Positions 16,521 through 25,471 of a stretch of 64,000 nucleotides of DNA are shown here, in pieces. Made by a program: the position numbers and the translations under genes. A model generated the notes under the pieces. That model saw only the letters and a program-made list of their open reading frames with translations, did no database searches and had not been told where the DNA came from. Location of the stretch: positions 62,001 to 126,000 of the forward strand of contig JAGVBZ010000030.1 in the NCBI GenBank assembly GCA_020059465.1. The letters are read 5' to 3'. Within the stretch, counting starts at the first letter, position 1, and the number at the start of each line of letters is the position of its first letter. Origin of the DNA: Brevinematales bacterium. Its GTDB lineage: Bacteria > Spirochaetota > Brevinematia > Brevinematales > GWF1-51-8.

Positions 16521-17696
16521 ATGAGGCGATTCGTGGTAGTATCCCTTTTAGCGCTGGTATCCGTTCCCATGTTCGCGGTCAAGCTCGAGTTTAAAGACCC
16601 GTTGGGACGCAAATACCGCATTAAAAGTATGATCACTCAGAAAATCTATTATAAGAACAAACTGGTCGGTTCTGAAGAAACCATGTTCAAAACCGTCATG
16701 GAAGTCATCAATGTATCGGGCAAGACCGCACATTTTGCAGGGAAATACTTCGATCTGTCCAAAAAAGCGGACTTTCACGAATCCTATAAACTCCAAAACC
16801 AGTACGAGACCACAGAATTCTACCGCGACAATCTGGGAGTGATGAAGGTTCCGCCAAAATACCTTCTGCCTACCCTGCGCGGCATCCCAACATTTCCGTC
16901 ATACGATCTGACCCCCGGTATGTCGTGGAAAGCACCCGCCGAGGAATTGATCCTGGGTACTGCGTCGAACGATATCCATGTCAGTATGAACGTTTCGTAT
17001 AAGTTTGTGGGGATAGTGACCAATAACGGCAAACCTCTCGCGTTTCTGCTGATCGATTATCATATCGCTCACCATCCCGAAAACGACCCTCAGCTTGCCT
17101 CCTTCACGGGATATTCGCATATCAATTACTTGTGGAGCATGGAATACGGCGGCCCTTACTCCTACTCCGACGAGTTTAATTTTACGTTCACCTATAAAAA
17201 AGGCGATACATGGCGCATCGAGGGTACGTCCGAGGCGGTTGTCGAACTGGTCGAGGATGTCACAAAACCCGAAAAAGCCAAGCTGGTCACCGAGATCAAC
17301 GAAAACCTGAAAAACAAGCCCGGCGCGGAGATCAAAACTACCGACGACGGGATTATCGTCAATATGGGGCAGATCCTGTTCGATATCGATAAGGCCTCGC
17401 TGAAACCGGAATCGAAGGCCGTACTCGATAAGCTCGCCGAAGTCCTGCGGAAGTATCCGCAATTGGATATTCAGGTCTCGGGGCATACCGATATCACGGG
17501 GAACGAGAAATGGAATCAGACGCTGTCCGAACTCCGCGCGAAGACGGTCGCGGATTATCTGGTCTCGAAGGGATTATCGCCCAACCGTATTTCGTACGTC
17601 GGCTGCGGGAGCACAAAACCGATCGCGCCGAACAATACCGAGGAAGGACGTATGCTGAATAGACGTGTGGAAATTAAGATCATTACGAAGGAATAG
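16521..17696 (+). CDS. OmpA-family protein, paralogue 2
   Basis: A 391-residue paralogue of the preceding gene with the same architecture: signal peptide (MRRFVVVSLLALVSVPMFA), a long N-terminal domain with PTLRGIPTFPSYDLTPGMSW, and a C-terminal OmpA domain with GQILFDIDKASLKPESKAVL and IQVSGHTDITGNEKWNQTLSEL. The last 60 residues are almost the same as in paralogue 1, whereas the N-terminal domains differ more, so ligand specificity may have diverged after duplication. CGGAGCG precedes the ATG. flgF starts 13 bases after its stop, so the two are probably cotranscribed. Confidence 0.93.
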   Translation: MRRFVVVSLLALVSVPMFAVKLEFKDPLGRKYRIKSMITQKIYYKNKLVGSEETMFKTVMEVINVSGKTAHFAGKYFDLSKKADFHESYKLQNQYETTEFYRDNLGVMKVPPKYLLPTLRGIPTFPSYDLTPGMSWKAPAEELILGTASNDIHVSMNVSYKFVGIVTNNGKPLAFLLIDYHIAHHPENDPQLASFTGYSHINYLWSMEYGGPYSYSDEFNFTFTYKKGDTWRIEGTSEAVVELVEDVTKPEKAKLVTEINENLKNKPGAEIKTTDDGIIVNMGQILFDIDKASLKPESKAVLDKLAEVLRKYPQLDIQVSGHTDITGNEKWNQTLSELRAKTVADYLVSKGLSPNRISYVGCGSTKPIAPNNTEEGRMLNRRVEIKIITKE

Positions 17697-17709
17697 ACGG
17701 GAGGACATT

Positions 17710-18558
17710 ATGGTTAAGGGTATTTATACGGGCGCGAGCGGAATGATCGCCACAGAACACGAACTCAACTCTGTCGCTAACAACCTCGCAAACGTGAACA
17801 CCGACGGATATAAAATGGAGACAAGCGTCCTTAAAGCGTTCCCGGAGATGCTTGTGAAACGGCTGAACGACGACGGACTTGTGGTGTTTCCGCTCGGTTC
17901 GTACGACCTCGGCCCGGTGGTCGGTAAAATGGGCACGGGTGTGGAGTTCAACGAGGCGTTCATCCGTTTCGAGCAGGGCAACCTCCAGCAGACCGGCAAC
18001 GAGTTCGATATCGCGCTCGAGGGACAGGGCTTCATGACAATCATGACATCCGACGGGGAGCGCTATACCCGCGACGGCAATTTTAAAATCAGCACGGACG
18101 GCTTCTTAGTCGATAAAGAGGGAAATAAAGTGCTCGGCGAGAACGGCCCTATCCAGATAGGACGGAATAATTTCGCTATCGACAACTACGGCAACGTGTA
18201 TATCAATACGGATATCCCGTGGGATCAGTTCACCGACAAGACGGGCAACGATTGGAAAAACATGATCAAGCTCGACAAACTGAAGATCGTCGATTTCGAC
18301 GAGAAGCGCTATCTGAAGCGCGAGGGATACAGCCTTTACGCCGCGACCGAGCTATCCGGCCCCCCGCTCAATATGCCCGATAATCTAAAACCTAAAGTCT
18401 ATCAGGGGTTTGTCGAGAAATCGAACGTCAACCCCGTATGGGAAATGACCCGCATGATAGAAATCCAGCGTCTGTACGAGGCGAACCAGAAAGCCATCCA
18501 GACCGAGGACGAGATGCTGAATAAAGTGGTGAATCAGGTCGGACGCGGAATGGCATAA
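17710..18558 (+). CDS. flgF: Flagellar basal-body rod protein FlgF/FlgG family (FlhO-like)
   Basis: A 282-residue rod protein. The N-terminal rod motif GIYTGASGMIATEHELNSVANNLANVNTDGYK and the C-terminal SNVNPVWEMTRMIEIQRLYEANQKAIQTEDEML are typical of the FlgF/FlgG family. The segments DLGPVVGKMGTGVEFNEAF and FDIALEGQGFMTI resemble the spirochaete FlgF (FlhO) more than FlgG, so FlgF is the better call. It is exported by the flagellar type III apparatus without a signal peptide. GGGAGG precedes the ATG at 17710. A flgG partner would normally follow but the gene ends at a terminator. Confidence 0.85.
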   Translation: MVKGIYTGASGMIATEHELNSVANNLANVNTDGYKMETSVLKAFPEMLVKRLNDDGLVVFPLGSYDLGPVVGKMGTGVEFNEAFIRFEQGNLQQTGNEFDIALEGQGFMTIMTSDGERYTRDGNFKISTDGFLVDKEGNKVLGENGPIQIGRNNFAIDNYGNVYINTDIPWDQFTDKTGNDWKNMIKLDKLKIVDFDEKRYLKREGYSLYAATELSGPPLNMPDNLKPKVYQGFVEKSNVNPVWEMTRMIEIQRLYEANQKAIQTEDEMLNKVVNQVGRGMA

Positions 18559-18577
18559 TAATAAGCGAGATAAAAAT

Positions 18578-18606
18578 AGCCCCCACCTATCGAGATGGGG
18601 GCTTTT
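18578..18606 (+). terminator. Terminator after flgF
   Basis: An 8-bp stem AGCCCCCA/TGGGGGCT with a 10-base loop, then TTTT. Confidence 0.88.
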
Positions 18607-18622
18607 CTAATAGACGGCCGGA

Positions 18623-19705
18623 TTACCGATACATTTTGTATAACTGTTCGACTTCCATCGCGCTCAAATCGCGGTTATAGAAGAATACTTCGTCGAGGAT
18701 ACCCCTGAAATAATTACATCCACCCGACCAGAAAGTACCTATCATCAGCGGTTCGTCATTCCATGATGCGGTATAGTAGGGTAAAACCACACTAAGAAGC
18801 CCAGTTCTTTCGATCTTTACGTTATTCACATAAAGACAAGCCACTCCCGTAGTTTTGTTATAGGTCGCAGCAATGTGGTAGAATACATTATTACTGATTG
18901 CTGTATTATTGGTTATCGACCATGCAGGAGCGCCGGGAGCATCGAGCATAAATACAATTTTATTATTGGCTGTTTTAAAGAGATACCAACCCGCAGAACT
19001 GTCGTTCGCATGTCTTCCCATAATAGAACGAGCTTCCGTTTGCGCGGAATTTACCCACAGCGAAACACTGAAGGCAGTGCTGATATTTGTAATTAACGGA
19101 CTGGTTCCGCAGTTGAAAGCCGCCCCGATACCCGTGCTGATATCGCCTGTGCCGTTAAAATAGTAGGCGCTGTTCGCATTCCCGATAACACCGTTGGTCA
19201 GCGTAACGCCGCCGCCGTAATTCACCCCATGCAGGTTATTCCCGCTCCAATCGTTGGCATTCCCTACGAACGGGTAATATGCCACAAGCCCTTCGTCGGA
19301 AATCACGCCGCCGGTTACCGAGCCGAGACGAATCTTGATCGTGTAGTTATACCCGCTTCTGACAAACAGGTTTGTAGATGCGGTATTCGTGTTATTTGCC
19401 GAATCCACATCGGTGACTGTGATGCTATAGATCCCAGTCCGTTTCCCGTTAAAAACAAAAGTCGAAGCAGCCCCGGGCGTCCATGTTTTCACCTGTAAAA
19501 TTCCCTTCGGATCGGTGACTTCGATCTTCGCGAAATTGATCGGAAGCTGGTCGATTTCGATAGTGCTTAAAACAGACATCGCCTGAGGAGACGCGCCTGC
19601 AAGCTCAACTACGATCGCCGAATTTCCATCCCCCTCGTCACTCAACTGACATCCGGTAAAAACCGCCAGCATGACAGCAAACGCAATCAAAAGACCCTTT
19701 CTCAT
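18623..19705 (-). CDS. LamG-like (concanavalin A-like) lipoprotein
   Basis: A 360-residue lipoprotein (MRKGLLIAFAVMLAVFTGC; lipobox FTGC). Residues ~30-135 look like a beta-sandwich. A LamG_3 domain covers about 140-360: GLVAYYPFVGNANDWSGNNLHG, AYYFNGTGD, FSVSLWVNS, WYLFKTANNKIVF, YHIAATYNKTTGVACLYVN and a final LDEVFFYNRDLSAMEVEQLY. LamG domains bind glycans or proteins, so this is likely a surface adhesin. The start at 19705 follows GGAGG, better than an ATG four codons earlier. It has its own promoter. Confidence 0.9.
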   Translation of the reverse strand: MRKGLLIAFAVMLAVFTGCQLSDEGDGNSAIVVELAGASPQAMSVLSTIEIDQLPINFAKIEVTDPKGILQVKTWTPGAASTFVFNGKRTGIYSITVTDVDSANNTNTASTNLFVRSGYNYTIKIRLGSVTGGVISDEGLVAYYPFVGNANDWSGNNLHGVNYGGGVTLTNGVIGNANSAYYFNGTGDISTGIGAAFNCGTSPLITNISTAFSVSLWVNSAQTEARSIMGRHANDSSAGWYLFKTANNKIVFMLDAPGAPAWSITNNTAISNNVFYHIAATYNKTTGVACLYVNNVKIERTGLLSVVLPYYTASWNDEPLMIGTFWSGGCNYFRGILDEVFFYNRDLSAMEVEQLYKMYR

Positions 19706-19732
19706 CTGAACCTCCATATAAAATTTGCCAAT

Positions 19733-19761
19733 ATTATAATGCTTTGGTAAAAATACGTCAA
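19733..19761 (-). promoter_or_regulatory. Promoter of the LamG lipoprotein gene
   Basis: Minus strand TTGACG (19756-19761), 17 bases, TATAAT (19733-19738). The rest of the gap to 19878 is very AT-rich and holds nothing else I can name. Confidence 0.85.
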
Positions 19762-19878
19762 TTATTACAATATAACGTATGTTATTGTTTCATACATATG
19801 TAATAGTTATATGAATATGAATATATTATTCTATCTCAATAATATATAGATAGATAGGAACAAATAGAGCCTACGTTA

Positions 19879-20646
19879 TTATTTCGTTAGAAGAATAAAG
19901 AAATCCAATGATGTGTTATCGGGGTCTTTTTCAGTGATACTGAAATCACCGATGCTTACCGGGGTATCTTCGGGGTTTTCAGTCGATTTGACGGGAGAAA
20001 ATAATCTCTGTAAAAAACTTCTGATAAAACCGGGCAGGATAATACGTACCCATGAGGGATATCTACGAAGATTTCGATTTGCCTCAAGAGAAGTCCTGAC
20101 AATGCATTCCTGAACATCTTTCCGCGCGCATACGCCTTTTATCTCATATTTCTCAAAGATGCCGTTTATCATATTTTCTATCATTGCATAATCGTATTCC
20201 CGAACATGAAGATAGTTCCACGGTTTCTGGCCTTTTTCGAGCCGGAAATTCCTGTTAACCGTTGTCAGTATAGCAGTTCCGCCCTTTTTTAAAACACGTT
20301 TTATTTCGTGAAGATAACCTTTATCGTCCGGAATATGCTCGATTACCTGAAACCCGAACACAATGTCCATCATCCCGTCGGCAAACGGTATCTTCGTCCC
20401 GTTATAGAGAGAATAATGAATATTTTCCGCAGAATTGTTCCTGACCGAATACTCGTATGCCTTCCGGGAAATATCGATCGCATAGACTTCACGGGCGCTG
20501 GCGGAGATTTCCTTGGTATAATTCCCCTCGTTAAATCCTATTTCCAGAACCGTTTTATCTTTAACCATATCTCTTATCCAATGATAAGGAAACTGATGGC
20601 GATAAAATTCCGCGCGTGCCAGCAATGATTGCTTTTCCTGTTTCAT
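19879..20646 (-). CDS. SAM-dependent methyltransferase (class I)
   Basis: A 255-residue class I methyltransferase. Motif I is KTVLEIGFNEGNYTKEIS, with Asn in place of a usual Gly; the acidic end of strand 2 is VYAIDIS; the post-motif region is FADGMMDIVFGFQVIEHIPDDKGYLHEIKRVLKKGGTAILTTV. The acceptor is probably a sugar or lipid-linked intermediate, judged by the surrounding glycosyltransferases. It is the last gene of the minus-strand half of the polysaccharide locus (25272 to 19879). Confidence 0.88.
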   Translation of the reverse strand: MKQEKQSLLARAEFYRHQFPYHWIRDMVKDKTVLEIGFNEGNYTKEISASAREVYAIDISRKAYEYSVRNNSAENIHYSLYNGTKIPFADGMMDIVFGFQVIEHIPDDKGYLHEIKRVLKKGGTAILTTVNRNFRLEKGQKPWNYLHVREYDYAMIENMINGIFEKYEIKGVCARKDVQECIVRTSLEANRNLRRYPSWVRIILPGFIRSFLQRLFSPVKSTENPEDTPVSIGDFSITEKDPDNTSLDFFILLTK

Positions 20647-20655
20647 TTCATCCCC

Positions 20656-21408
20656 CTACGGCATTTTTACTATTAGCATCAAACTTCCGGCAGTCATCGG
20701 GAAGACCTTTGATACCCACGGCACTTTCAACCCATACCACCCCATCGCGATCTCCTCGACTTTCATACCGGCATGATTTTCGATCAGGTTGACCAGCGAA
20801 TGAAGGGGATATTCACGCAGATGATCGGGATGCACCAGCGAGACGTTCATGAGCGATGCTAAAAACCCGTCCATCCGCACGGCGTTCGGCACGGTCAGAA
20901 GGAGTCGGGTATCCTTTTTCATCATTTCGCGGATATCACGCAGGAAGTCGACGTCGTTTTCCACATGTTCGAGAGTTTCCGCGAGGACTATCACATCGCA
21001 GGGGAGTTCTTTCAGTTTTTTAATATTCTTTTTTATATCGCCGATAACCGTGACATCAGAGGGGTATTTTTTATGATAGATATCTGCGCTCTCCGCCTCG
21101 ATATCCACGCCCGCGATCTTCCCGCAGACCGCTTTCAATTCCTGGTGCAGGAGCGTCCCGGCGTTCATTCTCTCCTCGGTATAAGGATAGTCCAGAAATC
21201 CAAAATGCACGACGTCTTTTCCGGTACAGTACCTGATGATAAATTCTTTCCTCGGGTAAATCTTCAGTTTCTTCCCGAAACTGTGAAGCGCGTCGCTCTT
21301 ACCCCCGAGAGCCGCCTTGAAAAGGAAAAATATCAGTTTCCCGGCGAGAAAGTAAAAAAACAGAGCAAGGTTGATAAAAAAAGTTCCGATTGATTTTAAT
21401 ACCCGCAT
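20656..21408 (-). CDS. SAM-dependent methyltransferase with N-terminal membrane helix
   Basis: A 250-residue protein. A hydrophobic helix at about residues 9-35 precedes a methyltransferase-like fold with DVVHFGFLDYPYTEER in place of the Gly-rich loop, IAGVDIEAESADIY, and LPCDVIVLAETLEHVENDVDFLRDIREMMKKDTRLLLTVPN. The weak loop leaves activity uncertain. Its ATG directly abuts the stop of the upstream glycosyltransferase, which signals translational coupling. A membrane-bound glycan-tailoring enzyme is a reasonable inference. Confidence 0.78.
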   Translation of the reverse strand: MRVLKSIGTFFINLALFFYFLAGKLIFFLFKAALGGKSDALHSFGKKLKIYPRKEFIIRYCTGKDVVHFGFLDYPYTEERMNAGTLLHQELKAVCGKIAGVDIEAESADIYHKKYPSDVTVIGDIKKNIKKLKELPCDVIVLAETLEHVENDVDFLRDIREMMKKDTRLLLTVPNAVRMDGFLASLMNVSLVHPDHLREYPLHSLVNLIENHAGMKVEEIAMGWYGLKVPWVSKVFPMTAGSLMLIVKMP

Positions 21409-22659
21409 TCAGTGTTCCGCCATATTTTTTATTTCTTTCACAAACGCAGGGAAATTTATTCCCGCGTTATACTTCTCTTTCCATGTCTGATAGGCATTCT
21501 TCCGAACCGCAGTCAGGCTTTTTTCATCCATCGCGGCAAAGCGTTCGAACACCTCCGCAAGCACATGGGGATCCTTCGAGTACGGCAGAAGTACCCCGTT
21601 GGTATCGTTTACCAGTTCTCCGTTTCCGCCGACATCGAACGCGGCCGCCGGAATACCGAAACTCATCGCCTCCATCCCGGAGACAGGAACCCCTTCGCTC
21701 GAACTGGCGTTGACAAACAGATCGATCTCTGCGTAATTAGTATGATAGAACCCCATCACCTGATCGTGGCTCATCGCGCCGTGGAACACGAAACGGATAT
21801 TTCCGCCTGTCAGCAACTTCTCCGCAAGCACACGGTAAACGCTTTCACTCGCCCCGCCGCCCAGATGTTCCCATACTATCGGGCGCGTACCTTTATAGTG
21901 CGCGAGGGCATGAATAATATAATCGACCCGCTTCCTCGGCTGCAGGCTCGAGCATGAAACAATTCTCAACTCCGCGCCGTCGATTTTCCGGGAGGGAGAA
22001 GCGCCGGATATATTCCCGCCAACTCCCAAGCGCGAGACCCTGAATTTTTCGCTATACTCAGGGCAGTACGCCTTCAGGTATTTTTCTCCTGTTTCTGAAA
22101 TACTGTATATCCGGTCAATTCTGCCGATGATCCACTTTTTTTGGGGCATCGCGCCCCAAAAAAAATCGTTAAACAGGTCGTAACGGTGCGCGCGGCTGAC
22201 CAACCCGGCTTCCGGGTAAAGATTCCGTTTAATTTCCGCCCCGGTGAACGCATGCGCCCACAGCCAATAAGAATATATCAGATCGACTTTTTCGGTATTG
22301 TCTTTAAAGTAACTCCGTACATTCTCGATCTGCGTCCAGCCCTGAAAAAACAGATAGAGCTGCCGGATAAAATATCCCGGAAATATCATTTTCCATATGC
22401 CTTTCAGGAATGATTTCCAAAAGCCCTTCGCTTTGCGGGAAAACAGATATTTAAAGAACGCGCCTGCATAATTAATTTTTTTCCGGGGAATAATCGCCGC
22501 ATTCTCAGGAATCGGGAATACTATATCGCTGCCCGATGGATTTATCGTAAGAATAAACACCTTACCGAACCCGCGGGCTAATAGATTGATTTCCTCCCTT
22601 AGAAAGGGTTCCCCCCCTGCATATGGAAACCCGGAGACTATCAGTAAAATGTTTTTCAT
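21409..22659 (-). CDS. Glycosyltransferase family 4 (GT-B fold)
   Basis: A 416-residue GT-B glycosyltransferase. The N-terminus LLIVSGFPYAGGEPFLREEINLLARGF is the acceptor-side Rossmann start. The C-terminal donor domain has ELRIVSCSSLQPRKRVDYIIHAL and SSSEGVPVSGMEAMSFGIPAAAFDVGGNGELV, the E-x7-E motif of GT4 enzymes. It probably adds a sugar to the surface polysaccharide. The gene lies 30 bases after the YfhO-like gene and abuts the methyltransferase gene. Confidence 0.9.
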   Translation of the reverse strand: MKNILLIVSGFPYAGGEPFLREEINLLARGFGKVFILTINPSGSDIVFPIPENAAIIPRKKINYAGAFFKYLFSRKAKGFWKSFLKGIWKMIFPGYFIRQLYLFFQGWTQIENVRSYFKDNTEKVDLIYSYWLWAHAFTGAEIKRNLYPEAGLVSRAHRYDLFNDFFWGAMPQKKWIIGRIDRIYSISETGEKYLKAYCPEYSEKFRVSRLGVGGNISGASPSRKIDGAELRIVSCSSLQPRKRVDYIIHALAHYKGTRPIVWEHLGGGASESVYRVLAEKLLTGGNIRFVFHGAMSHDQVMGFYHTNYAEIDLFVNASSSEGVPVSGMEAMSFGIPAAAFDVGGNGELVNDTNGVLLPYSKDPHVLAEVFERFAAMDEKSLTAVRKNAYQTWKEKYNAGINFPAFVKEIKNMAEH

Positions 22660-22689
22660 CTAGCCCGGTCCATCAGAGCGCCTCCCGGA

Positions 22690-25272
22690 TCATGAACGGC
22701 CGTCTGCTTGAGTTTCTTCTTCTTTATTAATGCCGCGTAAAAACACTATCAGGTAAAAAATCCCGTATACCGCGCCGGCAAGCATTCCGCCCCATATTGC
22801 GATCAGCGACAGGTTCAGCAATCCTGTTTCCGGTTCAAACTTGAACTCCACCGTGCAGTCTCCCGCCTCAAGCATGACTCCCTGCATGATATAATTAGCT
22901 TTCAGGAGCTTGGCGGGTTTCCCGTTCACATATACTTTCCATTTCGGATCATACCGCGTATCGCTGAGCAGAAAACCGCCTTTATTCGATACCACCTGAC
23001 ATTTGATATACCCTAATTCATATTCGACAATGGTTTGCGGTATTACAGGCGCCGTATTGGTGGTGAGATCGGGGAAATCCCCCTGCACCACAACAACTTG
23101 ATGGAAATCGAAATAAGGATTGCCTATATACTTTAAAGCCTCGTCGTTATTGGTTACAGCTAAATAGTGGTGATAAAGCCCGATTCTCGGGAGGACATTC
23201 TTTACCCCGAAAATGTAATGCATACTGTTATACGCTCCGGGAGCGTTCGCTATATATGAAAAATTCGTATTATTCGTCAGCGCATACACCAGCACCTGGG
23301 GCTGCTGGCCCGCATAAACATAGCCGTCGGTTATCAGGTATTTTACGTTTGCGATCTGGAATAGCCGAACATTCAGATTGATCAGGTCGTCTACCGACTG
23401 AATCATCCCGCCGTTCACACCCGTCATTACCGCCTTGAAAAACGCATCATACTCCGGATCAACCCGCGACATTGCGGGAACATCCATAGCCTCGATATAA
23501 TAATAGGGGAACGTGTAGGTGAGGTAATGTCCCCGAACGGCTGTCACGGGAATAGGCGCGAATTGCCCGTTCGCATAGATATGTAAGGAGGTTGCCACAC
23601 GGAAATGAGACGGGTCTTTTGTCAGAAAATCGACCACCCCGTCTTTCTGGAAAAACTCGGCCGGTTTGAAATAGGACTTATTGATAAAAAAGAGGTTGAT
23701 GCTCCATGCCTCGAACAGCAGAAGGATTGTGAACGGTACAATATACGCCGGCCGCACCATTTTCTCTTTTTTCAGGCTCCATACCGCGTAGAAAACCGCG
23801 AGGGTAAGCAGGGAATATATATTCATACGCAGTAACGCGCCGGTCATATTGTCATACTGCAGTTTTCCGAGGCTCGCGATGATCCCCGTACCGGACATCA
23901 TCACCCCGACCATCCAGAGGAACCCTGCCGCAAGAAACGCGGTCATAAAATACATGATAATATTGAAATCTTTCTGTTCCGGGGTCTGCGCAGTTTTTTT
24001 GGCGTCGCGCGAATCCTCCGGCTTCTTGTATTTCCTGATAGCCTGCAATACCCATTGGAATCCGAACGCGGCGATTATCGAGAACGAGAACGCAAACACC
24101 GAGACAAATTTTGCCGGCGCGCGCAGTTTATCCATCATCGGAAGATGATACCACAGCCAGAATAACGGGGAGCCGGGAGGAAATTTCCCGAACGAGAGTA
24201 AAAGTCCCGCTATACCGGCAATGAAGAAAAATTTAACAGTGAAGTCTTTCCGTTTGAACCCGAATATTATCCCTAAAATAGCGAATATCATCACAAAATA
24301 TCCGACCGATTCGCTGTTCCCGGAATACGGCTTGGTCCCCCAATAGGGCATCTGCGGATCGCCGGAAACAGTGCCGTGATATCCGAACGCAAAATTATCG
24401 AGCACCTCGCGCGGGTCCATCGACCATTGCGTAGCAAAATCCCATTTCTGTGCTTCGCTCAGCTCGGATTCGCCCGCGGATACGCCGGCCTGTTTGCCTT
24501 GCACTGAGGTCGAGCCTAACACCCCCATCAGATTGTATGAATATGCCAGCAGGAAAACCGCTCCAAAAATAGCGATTCTTCCCACATCGATCAGCACCCG
24601 TTTCGCCTCGATCTTTTCATCCGGCTTATCGGGCGATCTCCTGAACATGAGAAATAATGTATAGACCGCGATCAGCACGGCAAAATACATCCCGCGCTGG
24701 GGGTCGTTCCCGATCATCATGGCGGCGGCGATACCGGCGAGTATCAGCGATACTACGGTTTTTACTATCCCGGATTTCGCGCGTTCGAACGCAATATGGA
24801 AAAAATACAGGATCATCGGGGGATACGGCAGGAAACTCACCACACCGACATGTCCCGCGTAGATATACGACACGAACTGCGGGGCGAACGAGTACACCAT
24901 AGCGCCGAATAACGCGGCGTACCATTCCGCGCCGAGCTTTTTCAGCATCAGATATGCAAAAATGATGGACAAAGAAATCGATACCGCATAGGTCAGTGTC
25001 TGAGAGAGGTCGGGCGGGAATATTTTATTGAAAAATATCCAAAGGATGGTGGGGAAATTCCCCATGCTCATTCCCAGCCAACTGATGCCGTTCCACGCCG
25101 ACATTGAGCCGTTCATCATCGCATCACGGTACATATTCCGCATCGCGTAGTTGCCGTCAATCCCTAAAATCGCTTTCCCGAGAAAGATAGAATCGAAAAA
25201 TAAAAACAATGGCAACAGGATAGAAACAGCGATGACCGCCGCGGTTATCCAGAACGATGTCGATTTTTTCAT
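22690..25272 (-). CDS. YfhO-family multi-spanning membrane protein
   Basis: An 860-residue inner-membrane protein with about a dozen or more hydrophobic helices in the first ~550 residues and a periplasmic domain near the C-terminus, closed by a final helix. The C-terminal signature GGFLLSDTRYDPKWKVYVNGKPAKLLKANYIMQGVMLEAGDCTVEFKFEP is that of YfhO proteins, GT-C-like enzymes proposed to glycosylate lipid-linked or teichoic-type polymers. DGNYAMRNMYRDAMMNG between helices 1 and 2 is the usual GT-C acidic loop position. It is first in the minus-strand operon behind a near-consensus promoter. Confidence 0.88.
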   Translation of the reverse strand: MKKSTSFWITAAVIAVSILLPLFLFFDSIFLGKAILGIDGNYAMRNMYRDAMMNGSMSAWNGISWLGMSMGNFPTILWIFFNKIFPPDLSQTLTYAVSISLSIIFAYLMLKKLGAEWYAALFGAMVYSFAPQFVSYIYAGHVGVVSFLPYPPMILYFFHIAFERAKSGIVKTVVSLILAGIAAAMMIGNDPQRGMYFAVLIAVYTLFLMFRRSPDKPDEKIEAKRVLIDVGRIAIFGAVFLLAYSYNLMGVLGSTSVQGKQAGVSAGESELSEAQKWDFATQWSMDPREVLDNFAFGYHGTVSGDPQMPYWGTKPYSGNSESVGYFVMIFAILGIIFGFKRKDFTVKFFFIAGIAGLLLSFGKFPPGSPLFWLWYHLPMMDKLRAPAKFVSVFAFSFSIIAAFGFQWVLQAIRKYKKPEDSRDAKKTAQTPEQKDFNIIMYFMTAFLAAGFLWMVGVMMSGTGIIASLGKLQYDNMTGALLRMNIYSLLTLAVFYAVWSLKKEKMVRPAYIVPFTILLLFEAWSINLFFINKSYFKPAEFFQKDGVVDFLTKDPSHFRVATSLHIYANGQFAPIPVTAVRGHYLTYTFPYYYIEAMDVPAMSRVDPEYDAFFKAVMTGVNGGMIQSVDDLINLNVRLFQIANVKYLITDGYVYAGQQPQVLVYALTNNTNFSYIANAPGAYNSMHYIFGVKNVLPRIGLYHHYLAVTNNDEALKYIGNPYFDFHQVVVVQGDFPDLTTNTAPVIPQTIVEYELGYIKCQVVSNKGGFLLSDTRYDPKWKVYVNGKPAKLLKANYIMQGVMLEAGDCTVEFKFEPETGLLNLSLIAIWGGMLAGAVYGIFYLIVFLRGINKEEETQADGRS

Positions 25273-25367
25273 AAAATTCTCCGACTACAGTTTTTAAAAG
25301 CCCGGTCAGAAATCCGAAAGACCGCCGTGTGTGCATTCCGTCTATCGGCCGCATCCGGCATTCCGTT

Positions 25368-25396
25368 ATTTTAATACGCCGTTTGCCGTTTGTCAA
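25368..25396 (-). promoter_or_regulatory. Promoter of the minus-strand polysaccharide operon
   Basis: Minus strand TTGACA (25391-25396), 17 bases, TAAAAT (25368-25373); leader about 90 nt. Confidence 0.85.
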
Positions 25397-25418
25397 TTTA
25401 CCGGAATGCGGCGCTATT

Positions 25419-25447
25419 TTGACTTTTCCCGCCAAGCTGCTTAAAAT
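25419..25447 (+). promoter_or_regulatory. Promoter of the plus-strand methyltransferase gene
   Basis: TTGACT (25419-25424), 17 bases, TAAAAT (25442-25447). It is back-to-back with the minus-strand promoter; the two -35 boxes are 22 bases apart. Confidence 0.82.
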
Positions 25448-25471
25448 AATAAAATTTTTTGGGGCGGTATT

